From NCBI GenBank assembly GCA_014706295.1, contig JACSVZ010000007.1, forward strand, positions 57,302,975-57,366,974: a stretch of 64,000 nt of DNA, in the 5' to 3' direction. A program made the position numbers and the translations under genes. Under the pieces are notes generated by a model that did no database searches, was not told where the DNA came from, and saw only the letters and a list, made by a program, of their open reading frames with translations. Shown here piece after piece: positions 26,683 to 40,682 of this stretch (position 1 is its first letter; each line of letters starts with the position of its first letter). Source of the stretch: Lycocorax pyrrhopterus obiensis. Taxonomy: Eukaryota > Chordata > Aves > Passeriformes > Paradisaeidae.

Positions 26683-27582
26683 ACAGCACAACACAACAGA
26701 AAAAAAATTAAAAAACCATTTCTTGGTCTCAGAATGCTTGTACAGTCAACTCGCAATTATACAGGGTATCAGAGGGATAAAATATGCAAAGAATATCCAT
26801 ACTAAGCCCCTGAAAGATAATCTAGTTAGTATATTTGCTTAGGGAAAAGAAAATTTAGGCATAGAATGAAAATGTAAATATTAATTTAAAAGTTCTGAGA
26901 GACATGAGGTTAATCTTCAACTTGGATGATGTGGCCATGTATAAATAACAGTTGGCTATATTTAAACAACAAAAAGTCTCCAAACAAGAAAGAGAGACCC
27001 CGTCCCCTGAACAGGGAAAACAAGAGAGGTTGCTAGGAGAAGCAAGGCTTAAGGAAGAACTTAAAAGAAGAGCAGGGCTGGCAGATGAGAACGAGCGAGA
27101 GGCAGCAGGAAAGGAGCAAAGCTCAAGCTGCAAGGGGAAAAAGGAACCTGAATAAATTGTAAAATCACTGCAGAAAACACGAGCGGGTATGAAACTGCAC
27201 AGTCTAAAAATCTGCACAGAAGGACAATTTGGTAATAAAGTGGGCTTATGAAAAGAAGCTGGGAAGGAGGACATTGATAGTAAAGATTTAAGTAAATCTC
27301 TCTCTTTTCTGTGTGTACAAAGTCTATAAAGGTTATGACTCTTGTACCAACAGTGAAAGAAAAGTCCAAAGAAGTCAGAGGTGCAGACTTAGAAGAACTA
27401 TTCTGAGATGGCTCTCAAGTATTCAGCACAGCAGCAATGCACACATTTGGAAATGTGAAGCAGCTGGCTGAGAGAAGCAGCAGAGGAAAATCACTGCCTG
27501 CTCACAGGTGGCAAAGGAAAACCAGCACAGTCATGAGGCTGACACTCTGCTTGGAAGAGTATGGAAATACATAAAAATATTT

Positions 27583-27622
27583 AAAAAAAAAAGAAAAAAA
27601 AGAAAAAAAAAGAAAAACAAAA
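27583..27622 (+). repeat. A-rich tract with regular G interruptions
   Basis: Runs of 7-10 A separated by single G, ending AAAAACAAAA. Confidence 0.95.
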
Positions 27623-29844
27623 CCTGCCATAACTAGCTCAATTTCAGTTCATTACCACCCCCTCCCCATGGCTGCTATTTGTGCAGCAATGTGGCAAACC
27701 AGCCAAAGGAACTGTCTGAAATAAACTCTTCTTTTTCTTTTTTTTTTCCTGTTTTCAGCTGGATTAACTCCTCAGTTCACATGTAACTGCATAAACACCT
27801 GGGCTGACAGAAGGCACGGGATGGACTGAGGGAGGACTGAGCAAGCAAGGCCAAAGCAAGATAACTTCTTTGTGAAGCTGCGCCAGCTCACAGTGGCTTA
27901 AAGCATTCTCTAAAACTAGAGCCTGAGACAATCTCTCTGTCACCCATCCCACCTTCTCAAATTTCTCTTCGAAGTTTGCACAGTTTTTCCCAGCTTGCTC
28001 CGAAACACAAAGACCTACCTTATCTGAAAGAGAAGCCTTAAAACAAGTAAGGAGAAAAAGCAAGTAAGCAGTTACTGCAGAGTAACTGCTTTATAGCAAC
28101 CCAAAATGTTATAAAATTGGTAACACCTCCCTTGTTTTAAGTACAAACACAGTTCCCATGTGAGAGTTTGTCACAGTACTGCGCTGGTTTACCCACAGTA
28201 AGCACTCACATATACTTTTCAGAAAAAGCAGCATTACAGTGCTCCATTAAATCAGAATAAAGCCAAATTCTGTGGACGCAGAATGTTTTACATTTCCCAT
28301 GCCAGAAGCCAAGTGTTACATCCTAGCTTTCGTACCCATACTGAGGCAAATGCACTGGTATTAAGTGCTCCTGGGTGAATTATCTCAGCAGACCTTTGCT
28401 GGGATGGGAGCACGGCAGCTGTTGTCCCTGCACTGGGACATGCACACAAACTCAGATGCTGCTTTCCTGCCAGGATCAGTGGACTTGATTTATCCAGGCA
28501 TAGGCATGATCTAATATCATACACATAAAACACTGTCACTCATTTAGCAAAAATATTCTGACACTAGAGCCTTTGTTTTAAGAGAAAATATGGCTTCAAA
28601 AGGAATGAATTGCATCCCTGCCCTTCTGAGGCTGCTGGCTCCTTGATGGCCTTTGGTGGGAAGTACAACAACGGGATGTGTTAAATTTCCCACTCTCAAA
28701 GGCCTTGAAGAGAACCATCTCTGCATTTGTCACATAAGACAATGACAAACCCTTCTCTACCAGGTGCCCACAGGCACACACCTGCAGGAACCTTTCATTA
28801 CCTGACCTGCACCAAAGGGAGCCCTTGTGTTCTGGAAGTGGGCACTACAGGGATACCCTTCTCCCTAATGGTGTATTCCTGCTGATCAGAAAACCTCACT
28901 TGGGCAGGTGGAGGAGCTCTCTGCATTCTCACCCTTCCCCACATCCACAGCACTCCACTGGAAAAACGTCAGGCGTAATGGCCCCATGGATGTGGCTGGC
29001 TCTCTCTTGGGGCATGGATGGAGCAATGCTTTCACAGATGCTACCAAACTGTTAATTACTATTCTTGTAGTAATCAAAGTTCAATTAAAGGCATTACAGT
29101 AACTCACAGCAACTTCCCCAGTCATCTGTATTTCTTACAGAACTTAAACGCAGCGTGGAGCTGGAAACTGGGCTCTCAGGACTAGTTCATCAGCAGTGCT
29201 TGGAAGCCAGGACAACACGCCACTTTTACAGTGGCTGAACTCCTCAAAGCAGCCTGGGTTAGGTATTATCAATAAAATGAACACAATGAAGCTAAACTGA
29301 TGCACTGCATTGGTGGGTTGAAAAATCCTCAGCCCATGCTTTCAACTTAAGAAATGCCTACGCTAAACCTAAAAAAAGATTCCTACGTGTTCACTGTAGC
29401 AGAAAACTACGTAAGTCATAACAGCACTGAGGTGTACTGAATTTGAGTTTTATTACAGAGTTGCCTCATGGTTCATAAATAGCAGCATATCCCAAATGAG
29501 TTACTAATAAAGCATTTCACCAAATTATATAATAATGCATCTTGCACTTTCGAGTACCACTGGAGGAGTGTTCAAGGGAGGTTTATTTGGCAATAGGAGA
29601 GTAGAAAACTCACATTACCTCCTTGGACAGCTACCCAGGTATCTTGGGAACAGACAGAAGCACCGAGTTAGCACGTCTGAATTTACCAACCTGTGGACAA
29701 GATGCAATATGCAAACACGTCTTCACTTCTACTTCCCAGCAATGCACAAGTGAGAGATTGCCTTTAGCTGTCACTGGCAGGGTGAGAAGATATTTTCACT
29801 GATACTTTCTGTTCAGCCCAACTGAACAGAGCTCAAGTAGAACT

Positions 29845-29862
29845 AAAAAAAAAAAAAAAAAA
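29845..29862 (+). repeat. Poly(A) run
   Basis: Eighteen A residues; no associated repeat family was recognised. Confidence 0.95.
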
Positions 29863-32800
29863 GAACTGCAACAGCTTTTCTAACTTTCAGAATATCAAAT
29901 ACCAATTTAAAATACCTCTCAGGGCTAGGGACAAGTGATGCATCATACCTTGAAATGAATACAATTCTCGACATGACAAATCCTTCTTCAAGGACCTAAT
30001 ATACTGGATTTTAAAGTTAAAACAAATTTATGTCTCAAAAGGATGTCTCTAGAACAAAATTAAATTCAGTCCTTGAACAGGCATAATAGAGCAGATGGAG
30101 GGAGGAGTTTGCATATTTGAGGTTTTAAAGGCAGCTAACTTTTCAGAGAGTTCAATTACAAGAATAAATCTTTGAGGTGATCTATTAAGCAGGGAAAATA
30201 CAGTCACAGGCATTTGATACACTTTGTATTTTATCTACACAAAAGGATGGGAAACAAATGCTTCCCTTTGGGAATCTCTTTTCCCAAGAAACTGAAAGGC
30301 ATAAGCCAGAGGGACTCTTGGCTGTGCCTCAGGACACTGGATTTCTGTTTCCATTTTTGCACTGCCTGACAAAAAACATTCCATCCTTTATCATGTTTTT
30401 ATAATGAAGATAACAGTTTCCCCTTCCTTGGTAAAATGCTCTAAAATATCCTGATTCTCTTACTATTATAATACACATTTTGACTCTGGGGTTCCCAAGT
30501 CTCCCCAAAAGGTCACAGAAAGAAGCTTTTAAATGTATTCCAGCTATAATACCCCAGCAGGCGACTAACTTCATGGGCAACAATTCTTTTTCAGACCAGC
30601 TCCCTGCCTTTGAAAGACCCAAGCTACATCCTTTCTATGCAAATCAACAAAGAAATTTGTCCCCCTGTGCAAAACATGCAAAAGAGTTCAACAGCTAAGA
30701 GACATCCTGAACTTCTTATAATAAAGAGATGCAAGAGATATCGCAAATTCAGTCCCTCCTTTCAAGTATGACAGTCCTAATTTTCATGCCTTTATTATCC
30801 AACACACCTACTTACAAGCTATAGCTTGCTACACCTAGCTACAGCTAAGCATCTCCTACAATAACTTTAAAATCCTTTATTTAGTTTAATATTAAATTTG
30901 CTTTTGCACCAATTTACTCTAAAATCACTTTGTAAGCACACATATCAATTTTCAGTGTTAAAAAAAAAAAGATAAAGCAAGTGTCGTTGTTACTGGTTAC
31001 ACTTCGTTATGAAGGGACCATTAAGGATAAAGGAAAACGCTTTATTGCGGCAAGGCGTGTGGGGAGAAAGGAGGGTAGGAAGGGGTCAGAATACTCACAC
31101 TGATATCCTACTGAAAACTCAGGTATTCAGTAAGCAATCTGGTACAATTCACTTGTCACAGACACTGGAATTCTGTCGGCATTACTGTCAATATTTACTT
31201 CACTTAGGTAGGAACTCTCAAAGCATCTCGAGACAATGTTGCACAGCATCAGTTAGTGAACATCTGAAGTTAATTTACTTGCAAATGGTATTTCTCATAT
31301 TCTTAAAAGTTAACAACTTTCATTAAATGGCTTTAATCAAGCTGGAAAATAAGGTATTTTCCTGAAGTGTCATTTTAAACTTTTATCCTTTTATTATCTT
31401 CTTTTGAATGCTGTAGCAATGGCAAGCACTTATCTCACGTCTCTCTTACAGCACAGAGACTGCTCTGTCATTATCAGTCTTTAAGAAGCTGTAAACTTAT
31501 CTCAGCAGCTGGAATTCTTCATGAGAGAAAGGGAAAAAAAATCAGTAATCATGTACATATCATCTGCCTCTGGGAAAATAAAAACTGCCAGTGGATATGC
31601 TGGGAAAGATCTCCTTAGACGCCTTTCACAGAGTCTTGCAGTAGTTCTATTGTAACCCAGCAGTGTGATTTCCAATAACATTATCCAGCACGCTGATGGC
31701 AAGCTCCTAAAATACAGCTCTGCTCTGAACAACAACTGAGAATGCTATTGTGAGTCTCATGTTTACACCTGCTCACTGATTGTGTTGTATTTGCAAAGCT
31801 TTCAAGAAAAATGGTAACTTTTTTCTTACCACTGAGATTCATAAATTCAGCCTAGAATTTTGCTAACAAGCTCAGTGCAATACCAGAGCTGGTGGGCCTG
31901 CAGAACTTGTTCCTCTTGGAAATTTTAGCTAAAAATTCCAATGTATTTAGCCAATATGCTTGGAAAAGTATAGTCCAGTGTCTTAGAAAACTTAAATAGA
32001 AAGCAGTATGTAGAACAGGGCTCCTACACTGTGGGAGGCAGCAATAAGAGGTATAGATGCACACAGGACACAAAAATGTCTACATCTTGATGAACAAGTC
32101 ATTTTGCTTCCCTTCTATGCCTCAGTTTCTCCAATCAGAAGATGAGAATACTGACCTTCTCCATAAAACACTATAAATTCTACACCTCCACCAACAGGAC
32201 CCTCAGCTGGGAGGAGGCAAACTGGAATTACAGTCCTGCTGCCACAACTGTTTATGCATTAGGTCAAGGGAATAATATATAATTAATACATTTGTAAAAA
32301 AAGAAACACACAGGAGTAACCTTAGAGAAGGAAGCTGAACTAGGTATACCCCCTCTCTAAGTGTGGCCATTCACCTACAAAAGCTTCCACTTGTTTGCCT
32401 TTCTTCTGGCCCCACTATTCTCGTGGTTCAGATTGCACAGCAACAACAGCTTCAAAAGGAGAATGGGCAGGGTTCGGCCCTGACTCCCCTCTCAGCTTTT
32501 ACCTCCCCTTACAGAAGTGAATGTGGGGTCTGTGCAAGCCAGGAACAGGCTTTACTCACCAGTCCTTTAAAAAAACCTCAGATTAAATCAATGAGCACCT
32601 GCTGTGTTGCCCATCAGAAGACAGATCGCTCCGGACTCTGAGCAAAGAGAAATTCTCCATCCAGAGCACGAGCCAAAAAACCTGCCCTGTGCACAGGCAC
32701 AGTTCAGCTGCACCCCTGTGCAAAGTGTCACCTACCCATCAGTTTTACATGGCCCCCAACCAACACCGGCACAGGGACACCGGCACTGCAATGGAAGCTG

Positions 32801-33029
32801 CTCAATGTGACTTCAGCAAAGCTGAACACGTGGTCTGCCACGGTGTTCTTAAAGCCAAGTCGCTGAGACATCACAGCCTGGCTTGCTGGCCTAGGCAAGC
32901 ATTAAATTGGCTGGACTGCCAGGTTTGAAGGGCTGTGATTAATAGTACAAAGTCCAATTAGCAGACAGCTGCTGCAGGCATCCCTAGGGGACAACGCTGT
33001 CTCCATCAGCAGTGAGACAGCGAGGCAGA

Positions 33030-33815
33030 GGCACCCCAGGCAGGTATGCAGATGGCACCAAGCTGGGCGAGGCAATCCTGCGTCAGGTGGGGCTCCACTC
33101 AGAGGGATCTTAGGAGGATAGAGAACTGGGCTGGCAGGAGCTGCATCTGTCTTTCAACTTCCTAAAAATCCTCACATGCAAAGACAGAGTAACCCTTTGC
33201 TACAGTACGGGCTGGAGCTGACCAGGGAAAGAACAGCTGGCACAAAGGAGTTGGATGTCCACACAGAAAAGCTGAGCAGCAGCCAGCACTGGGCTCTTGC
33301 ATTGAGAAAGGCCAAACAGGCACTGAGTTGTGTTAGCAAAGTGCAGCCAGCAGTCCAGGGAAGTGGATATTCCCCTTTCCTCACTGCCGATGAGGCGGCA
33401 CCTGGAGAGCCTTGGTCAGATCTGGGTTCTCAAGTACAACATCAGAGTGACACTGAGATGGTTGAGGGGCTGGAACACACAATTTACAAGGAAAAGCTGA
33501 GAGAGCCAGGTTTGTCAGTGTGGCTTTAGGGGACACCTAACACTGTCTGCCTACCTAATGAGAGGCTACAGAGAATACAGAGCCAAATTCTTCTCAGAAG
33601 CAAACTGTAGCAAGAAAAAATCTGTTTAAATATTTGGAAAATAAAAATCTTTGGCATGAAGGTAGTAAAGCCCAGAGAGAACATGACGTCCAGTGCTAGA
33701 GACAATCAACATTCTACCAGAGCAGGGCTTCAGGAATCTACTGAGGATGTGAGCATAGAATGGAGAAACGACTTCCAGAGGCCCCTTCTAATCTAAATTA
33801 TTCGACAATCCTGCA
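33030..33815 (+). mobile_element. Old CR1 LINE fragment with ORF2 remnant, plus strand
   Basis: A diverged CR1 copy reaches back into the 3' part of the reverse-transcriptase ORF (for example GCAGATGGCACCAAGCTGGG at 33050-33069). It continues through the block ending TGAGGCGGCACCTGGAGAG near 33410 and the 3' UTR, with a decayed tail ATTATTCGACAATCCT. It has many substitutions and stops, so it is inactive. It is the longest CR1 in the window. Confidence 0.85.
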
Positions 33816-36800
33816 GAGGGCACAGGCTTTTCTACACGTTTCATCACCTTCACATAGATTACCTATACAAACATTTCCCTGTATCACACCTCTGACTGCT
33901 GGAGAGACAGTGGAAAATACACCGTATTGTCTTTCTTCCTACCCTAGAGCCTGTCAGTAGGAAGGGCTGTTGTAATGAAACATTTCTGTCAAGCTACGTT
34001 TCTCTGAAGCTTCTTTTTTTGATGCTGTCCTCATATTGTGTGTACTACCTCTCAGCCAATGTTTTTGGCTCCTGATGGTGCTCCCAAATTATCCAGTTGA
34101 AACAGGAGGAAAGTGACCAGTTCACAGCCCTGCTGGGAGGGCTGCCAACATTATCAGCAGAAATCAAGACTGGAGCATTCTCTTGTTTCACCTTTGAATG
34201 ACTGTGAGAAACAGCTGAGACACTGAAGCCACCCATTCAAAGTCTGAGGAATGAGAACAGCAGCAGTCAATACTTGAGTTGCTTTCCTCCGCCACAGGGA
34301 GAGCTTAGATTCTAGGTGAATGATAACAAATATTAAGCTGAACATGGATGAAAATATTTTTCAACTGAAAAACTATAATTTGAATATGCACTGGAAATAA
34401 TTATTGGCAATAAACTGGGCCCTCCAGATGTGACAAGAATGCAGTGATCTGGGAGTCCTTTAGACATATCAGCACAGATGCAGTCCATCTGGTGCACCCT
34501 CCAGAAGACTGATCCTTTAAGGACCAGAAGTTTTCAAATGGAAAAGAAAATTCAGCTTAGATTCTGCAGAAGTTAACAGCCCTCACGTGAAAAACCAAAC
34601 TCTGAACTCCAGATAAGTACAAACAGAACGTTCTCTGATCCCAGGTACCGAGTGAGAGGCAGCAGCTGAAACCTCCCGATGTCTCTTTAAAAGAGACTTT
34701 CTCAGTAATGACTAAAAATTATTTTGCATTTCTTTCCTCATTTCCCTGGAGATCAAGGCTGGTCCACTGGTGATTTCAATGGCAAATTTCAAAAGAAATA
34801 GTCTCAATTTAGACAGCCCAGCTCTTTTGCCCAAAAGCAAGAGTCACAGAAAAGCATCTATAATCTCACAGCCTTCAGAGCTGAATAGGCAGAACTGCAT
34901 TACTCTGAAGCCATGGATTCATTAAGGAAGGACAAAAAGTGTGTTTTTAATGCAAGTGAACCAGAACAGGGTAAAATCCTTGCAAAGCAAGGGCACAGCG
35001 GTGCTTTCTCAGAAACAAGCAGGTTCAGGTAACCTCTCAAATTTTCTGCAGTCTAACTTGAAACACCAGCTCATTGTTTGTCCTTGAATTGTGCCACACA
35101 TTACAGCACCTGAAATGACAAAACCAACTTTGTTTTCCCTTGGAAGCTGCAAGGCAACTACAGGCACAGTAAACAGTTTAAAAGACCAATTGCAGAAGGA
35201 AAAATACTCCAAAACAGATAAGGTGAGAATTTCTCCTGACAATAGGACAGAGGCAATGTTTGGAGTTCTGGTTTTTATGTAATAAGGACTTTCCCATTTC
35301 AGTCAGTACATGTCATGCTGCTGAATATGCATTTACACTGCATAGTTTTCTCTCCATATTAACAATATTATAGCCTAGTAGAAGTCACATGCTATTTTTT
35401 GTCCACACTAAAAGGCTTCTTTTTTTCAGTCTATATATCTCCCCTCTTTCAAAATTTGCTTTCCATCATGACATATGACAACATAAAACATATTGTTCAC
35501 TATTCCTCCTTGCTTATCAATACAAAAGGAATCTGAAGAGCACTCACATTTCTACTCCCTGCCCAGGCATAAGCTGAGACTTTATTTTTGGGAGCCAAAC
35601 TGCTCCTTCATTGAAGAAACAGCAATATATCTCCATTTAAAAAATACTGATTAGCAAATCTCATAGCACTTTACTAACACATGCAGTCAAAACATCACTG
35701 AGACTACTGCATTTCTCCCAAACTGGAAGATGTTGAAAACTTAAATGATTCACTTACAGCTGATCTAAAGATGAGAGCTCCGCAATTTATGTTTTATTGT
35801 CAAATGTTTAAAGGATTAAATCTAAATAAAATACACAATACACAAGCTTCAAAGCACACGTTATCTTCAACATCTTATTTCCAATTAGCAAGTCAAAATA
35901 AAGAAGACATGGGGAACATCTGGCTTCAAAAGAAAAGCTCTGGAAGAAACCAAGATTTTGGTTCTTTTGGGCCTCATTTAAGGCTATTTTCCCAGACTGC
36001 TGAAACTGGATAAGATGGAAAGATTATTCTCTCTCTCAAAGAGGGGAAAATAGCAGACATACCACTATGTGATTGAGTATTACATCATTCATGCTTACAA
36101 CAATACTGAGCCAGTCTGGCAGCTGAACTTAAAAGACATTTTCTTTTGCCTTCGAGGAAGGACACGGACTTGCCATAAGGGGAGATGAACAGGGAAAAGT
36201 GAGAAAAGGCTCAGCTCACCATTTTACTTGGCATGAATTACAAAATGCTAAAAATGTTTCATTGAGAAGCAATTCCAGTATGAGGTTTGTGTATGAAAAC
36301 TACACCATGCAAACAAAATCCTAGTGACAAACATCTGAAGGAAATAAGACAGCTCTTGAGAAGGACCTTTACCCATTTTTAAAAGGCTTATACTTTATTA
36401 GGATGTAAGAAATCATTATCAAGACTACTTACAAGACTTAAGGCCAGGTCAGGTGTGAGAATGAATCCTGTTTTTACAACACAAATTTGACAGGTAATAT
36501 TGTTTCTCTGATATACCTGCACTTTGTTCTTACGACATCAAAAACGACAGAAAAAGCTGCATAAGACTTAAGAATAGGATGAAAGTGGACACAGTTTGAG
36601 AAAACCTCAAGCTAAAATATTTGCAGATAGCAAGCACAGAAGGGCTTATAGGTCTCAATGCACCGGCTTTTGTTCACCCTATTTTGCATTACTGATCTTA
36701 ACTAATCTAGTAATATGAATTTGTGTTCTAAGGCAGCATTTTTACTGCATTAAAATTCAAATACACAATCTTCTATTTTAATGAAAGAGAGCATTTAATT

Positions 36801-36948
36801 TTCTAATTGACTTTTAAAATATTAAAATGCATAAAATATTAGTGATGGTTACAACCAGGAATATTTTTCAGTGACCAGATCAAAAACATCAACCATAATT
36901 GATCATGTTTGCTATCAGGATTTATTTAAACAAAGCATCAGGTAACGC

Positions 36949-36993
36949 TTTTTCTTTTTTTTTTTTTTTCTTTTTTTTTTTTTTTTTCTTTCC
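36949..36993 (+). repeat. Long T/C homopyrimidine tract
   Basis: About 45 bases of T interrupted by single C. On the BRF1 transcript it is a purine (A-rich) tract. Confidence 0.95.
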
Positions 36994-38049
36994 TTAAGAG
37001 GGGAGTGGCCATGCAGGGAAGGAAGGGGAAGCGTCTCCTCCTCATCCCACACCATATCCAGCATATCCTCTGACAAAAGCAAGAATGTGCTGCACAGTGA
37101 CCGGCTGTACCCCTCTGTTTTTTATTTAGCTGGTGTTAGCAACATATTAGCTCCCATCAGGTCAAAACACCACCCAGTTATAAATCTGGTTTTGCTGACA
37201 TAAGCCCCAAAATTCAGATGAGGAGATAAACTGTATTAAGCAGAGAGCCAACCTAATTATTTCCTCTTTTAAACAAGCTTTAAGAAGATTGTTAAATATT
37301 TATTCTCACAAGCATGCAAGGATCGCTGAAGGTCAAAGACATCAGAGATGTGATCCCTTCCTTATCGTCCCTCCTTGGTATTTATTTCCCTGGAAGGAGG
37401 CCTCTCTGCCATCACACTTCCCTCCCCTCATCCATCACCCAGAACTCATCCTGACGTTGTTCCTGTTGTTATCCCCCATGCCTCTGCCACCACCTTTCAG
37501 CTTCACCCCCTCTTAGTGCTGCCAGTGAGGGCTGTCCCCTGTATTTCCATCCTGGAATTACTGATGCCTTTGTAGCCCTCCCGTTCCCTGCTCCTGATTC
37601 TTTCCCTGTTTCTCCTTTACCACGAGAATGTCTCATCAGTTCAGACACCCCAAACTGGAACCTAATTACTAAGAGGACAGACCATGCAATTCATTTCATT
37701 AATTGTTATTTTTATGCATGCAGTAACAGACCAGTATTGCACACATTAAAAATCTGGCTCAGATGCTTCTGCTGTAAGTATTTCTGGGTTACACAAGGCC
37801 TGACGTGGTGACAGAGCACAGGGTTGCCAAACATTTCTCCTACCCACACATCATGTAATTCAAGGCCACAGTGACAAAGGCTTCAGTGAACCTGCTCCAG
37901 AAGCCTGTCCCTTCATTTCAAAGGGTGACAGTGATTCTTTTTTGTCCCAACACAGAAAGGTACGATGGGCAAGGGCAAAGGACCTCCAGTATTAAAACAA
38001 CAGAGGTGCAGCAGCTCTACTGACCACAAATCCCATGGTTTTCAGCAGT

Positions 38050-38575
38050 CACAGAAGATCCTGAGTTCAAAAGGACCCACAAGGATCAAAGTCCAACTCC
38101 TGGCCCTGCACAGGACACCTCAAGAATCACACCACATGTCCAAGAGTGTTGTCCAAATGTTTCTTGAGCTCTGTCAGGCTTTGTGCTGTGACCACTTCCC
38201 TGGGGAGCCTGCTCCAGAGCCCAGCCACCCTCTGGGTGAAAAACCTTTCCCTGATATCCAACCTAAACCTCCCCTGACACAACTTCAGGCCATTCCTTTG
38301 GGTCCTGTCACTGGTCACCACAGAAAAGAGATCAGTGTCTGCCCCTCCTCTTCCCCCCACGAGGAAGTTATAGGCTGCAATGAGGTCTCCCCTCAGTCTC
38401 CTCTTTTCCATGCTGAACAACCCATGAGACCTCAGCTGCTCCTTGTATGGCCTCTCCTCAAGGCCCTTCCCCACCCTCGTGGCCCTCCTCTTGGCACTTT
38501 AATAGCTTAATGTCTTTTTTATATTGTGGTGCCCAAAATTGCACCCAGAACTGGAGGTGAGGCCACCCCAGTGAT
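38050..38575 (-). mobile_element. CR1 LINE fragment, minus strand
   Basis: Plus-strand text is the reverse complement of a CR1 3' region: GACCACTTCCCTGGGGAGCC, TCTGGGTGAAAAACCTTTCC, then GGCTGCAATGAGGTCTCCCC and a segment with ATTGTGGTGCCCAAAATTGC. An open frame of about 181 codons across it on the plus strand is antisense to the element and is not a gene. Confidence 0.92.
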
Positions 38576-40459
38576 GTGCTTTGAGAAAAAATTGCCCAGA
38601 GACTTGAAACACTCTGCTCTGTAAAGCAATAAAGTATTTCTGCAGACGATTTCAAAAGAGTATTATTTTGACCTCTACTGTTCAAAATTTCCCTTAAATG
38701 AGGAAAACAAAGCTATCAACACCAGTCAAAATCTGTAATCTTGATAGGCCATCTTGTGACCCTGTCCCCCTCTCCATCTCTGCAGATGGTTTGTTTAATG
38801 CTGCATTATGGAAAAGCTGACAATTTGAGCCACCTGCTGTGTACCAACATCCTGAAAGGAAAAAAGTTGGTCACCCCTCTACACAAAAGCTGGTGAGAAT
38901 TTCATGAGTGAATTTAATGGGGCATGATCAGGTCTCCCCTTGGCAGGACCAAAGGTCAAGCTCTATTTTATCCTGAGTTAGTAATAAGTGAACAGAAAAG
39001 CAAATTTTCAGAGTGTGCAGTTCTTAAACAAAACATTAGCCTGAGCACACACACATGCGCACAAAATTACAGTCCTCCTGCTTCTTTTGGATGATATATT
39101 TAGAAATCCTATTAGCTGGAGAGATCAACATTCTTATCTGAATTTCCAGGATGCTGTAACATGCAAAATTAGAGCAGCTCTCTTAAGTGGGTCAATTATC
39201 ACTACTGCACTTACAGCAGCTTTTCCCCTCCCTCCCTGCAGCATCCGTAATGGGCATTTAGCACAAGGATTTAAATAGTCAGATGTTGAGTTGACACACA
39301 CCACAATGTAAAGCACCCTTCCCCTTTTATATTTTCAGAATCTTGAAGGAACAAAGGAAATCACCCAAGTACAGAGTCTCCACATTAAAATTGCAGTCTC
39401 CCAGCAGAAAGCTTCAGTGACTTCCAGAACAGGGCACCCCGCAGGATAATTCCAGCCAGCAATCACGCTCACTGTTTTCCTGCCACATCTGAGTCAGGCA
39501 CAAGTAAGGTTTATGGCTTTCCCCTCCAAGGGACAAGAGGAGAACCTGAGGGCCACTAACCATGTCCCCACCCCTGTCCCCCAGGGTGCAGGGCCACACA
39601 ACTAGTTTGAAAGGCTTCAGGTTATTTTCTCCTCATCAAGAAGGAATTCTCTTTAAAAAACACTGCAAACCACCAGACACAAGTGGAGCAATTCAAGTAC
39701 CCAGCACCACTTCAGACACTACGAAGACATCCAGAGGACCTGGGGAAACACAGGCTCTCCTGCAACACAGCTGGAGGCCAGGTGAGATATCTGAGAGGTT
39801 CCTCCTGCCCCACTGTCCCACTGCTGCCCATCCATGAGCAGCCCTGGCAGCAAGGGGATGCAGCAGGGAAGAGGACAGAGCCACACAGTGGAATATAAAC
39901 ATCAACGAGCACATGGAAAGGAAAATTTTACTTTCCCACCAACTGGAAACACGAAACACGTCATTCCCTCAGCACCACACTTGCTTTATACATATCTCTT
40001 TATAGGGAAAAAAGCGTGTGAGGCAGCACTGCAAGTGAAAGATGGTATGATTCTCCTTCATTCCATGGAAAAGCAGACTGGATACGCAGGCTTCAGGCCA
40101 TGAGCCCTGTTGTTGAAATTCAACATGTTCAGCCCTGGCTGGAGGAGATGGGGAGAAATTAAGGACCAGAAATTAAGTTTCTATTGCTGTCCCTGGCTGC
40201 CCTCTTCCCTAGATCTCCAGCATTTGCTCACGGTACTAAATAGGAATGATCACACAAGCCAAGCATTACCAAACACCTAAGTCTTTGGAAATCTATGCAA
40301 ATGACATGGGGCAACAACAGCCACACCCTATTTAAGGCAGCAATTTTTTCTTAATAGATGAAGCTCTTCCAGCTAAAATCCATCCACTGAAAAACACAGC
40401 AATTTTAAAACTTCATTTTGAAATTAAGTGAACGAGGCTTTTGCAAGCCTTCAAGTCCA

Positions 40460-40682
40460 AGCAAATGCTTCATTAGGAAACATTTCTTCACCAACAATGT
40501 GGTCAAACATGGGAACAGGCTTCCTAGAGCGGTGGTCGAAGCCCTCAGCCTGTCAGTGCTTAAGAAGCATTTGGAAAATGCCCTTAATAACATGCTGTAA
40601 CTTTTGGTCAGCCCTGAATTGGTCAAGCAGTTGGACTGGATGACCACTGTAGGTCAGTTCCAACTGAAAATATTCTATTCAA
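40460..40682 (+). mobile_element. CR1 LINE 3' fragment, plus strand
   Basis: A diverged copy with AAACATTTCTTCACCAACAA, AACAGGCTTCCTAGAGCGGT, TGGACTGGATGACCACTGTA and GGTCAGTTCCAACTG, ending ATATTCTATTC. Confidence 0.8.

Noticed and set aside
26980..27160. Purine-rich stretch ending in AATAAA, resembling a short transcript end
   Set aside because: The codons resemble no protein, no splice sites frame it, and AATAAA is common in AT-rich introns.
37965..38510. 181-codon plus-strand frame
   Set aside because: It lies mostly over the antisense of a CR1 fragment (38050-38575).
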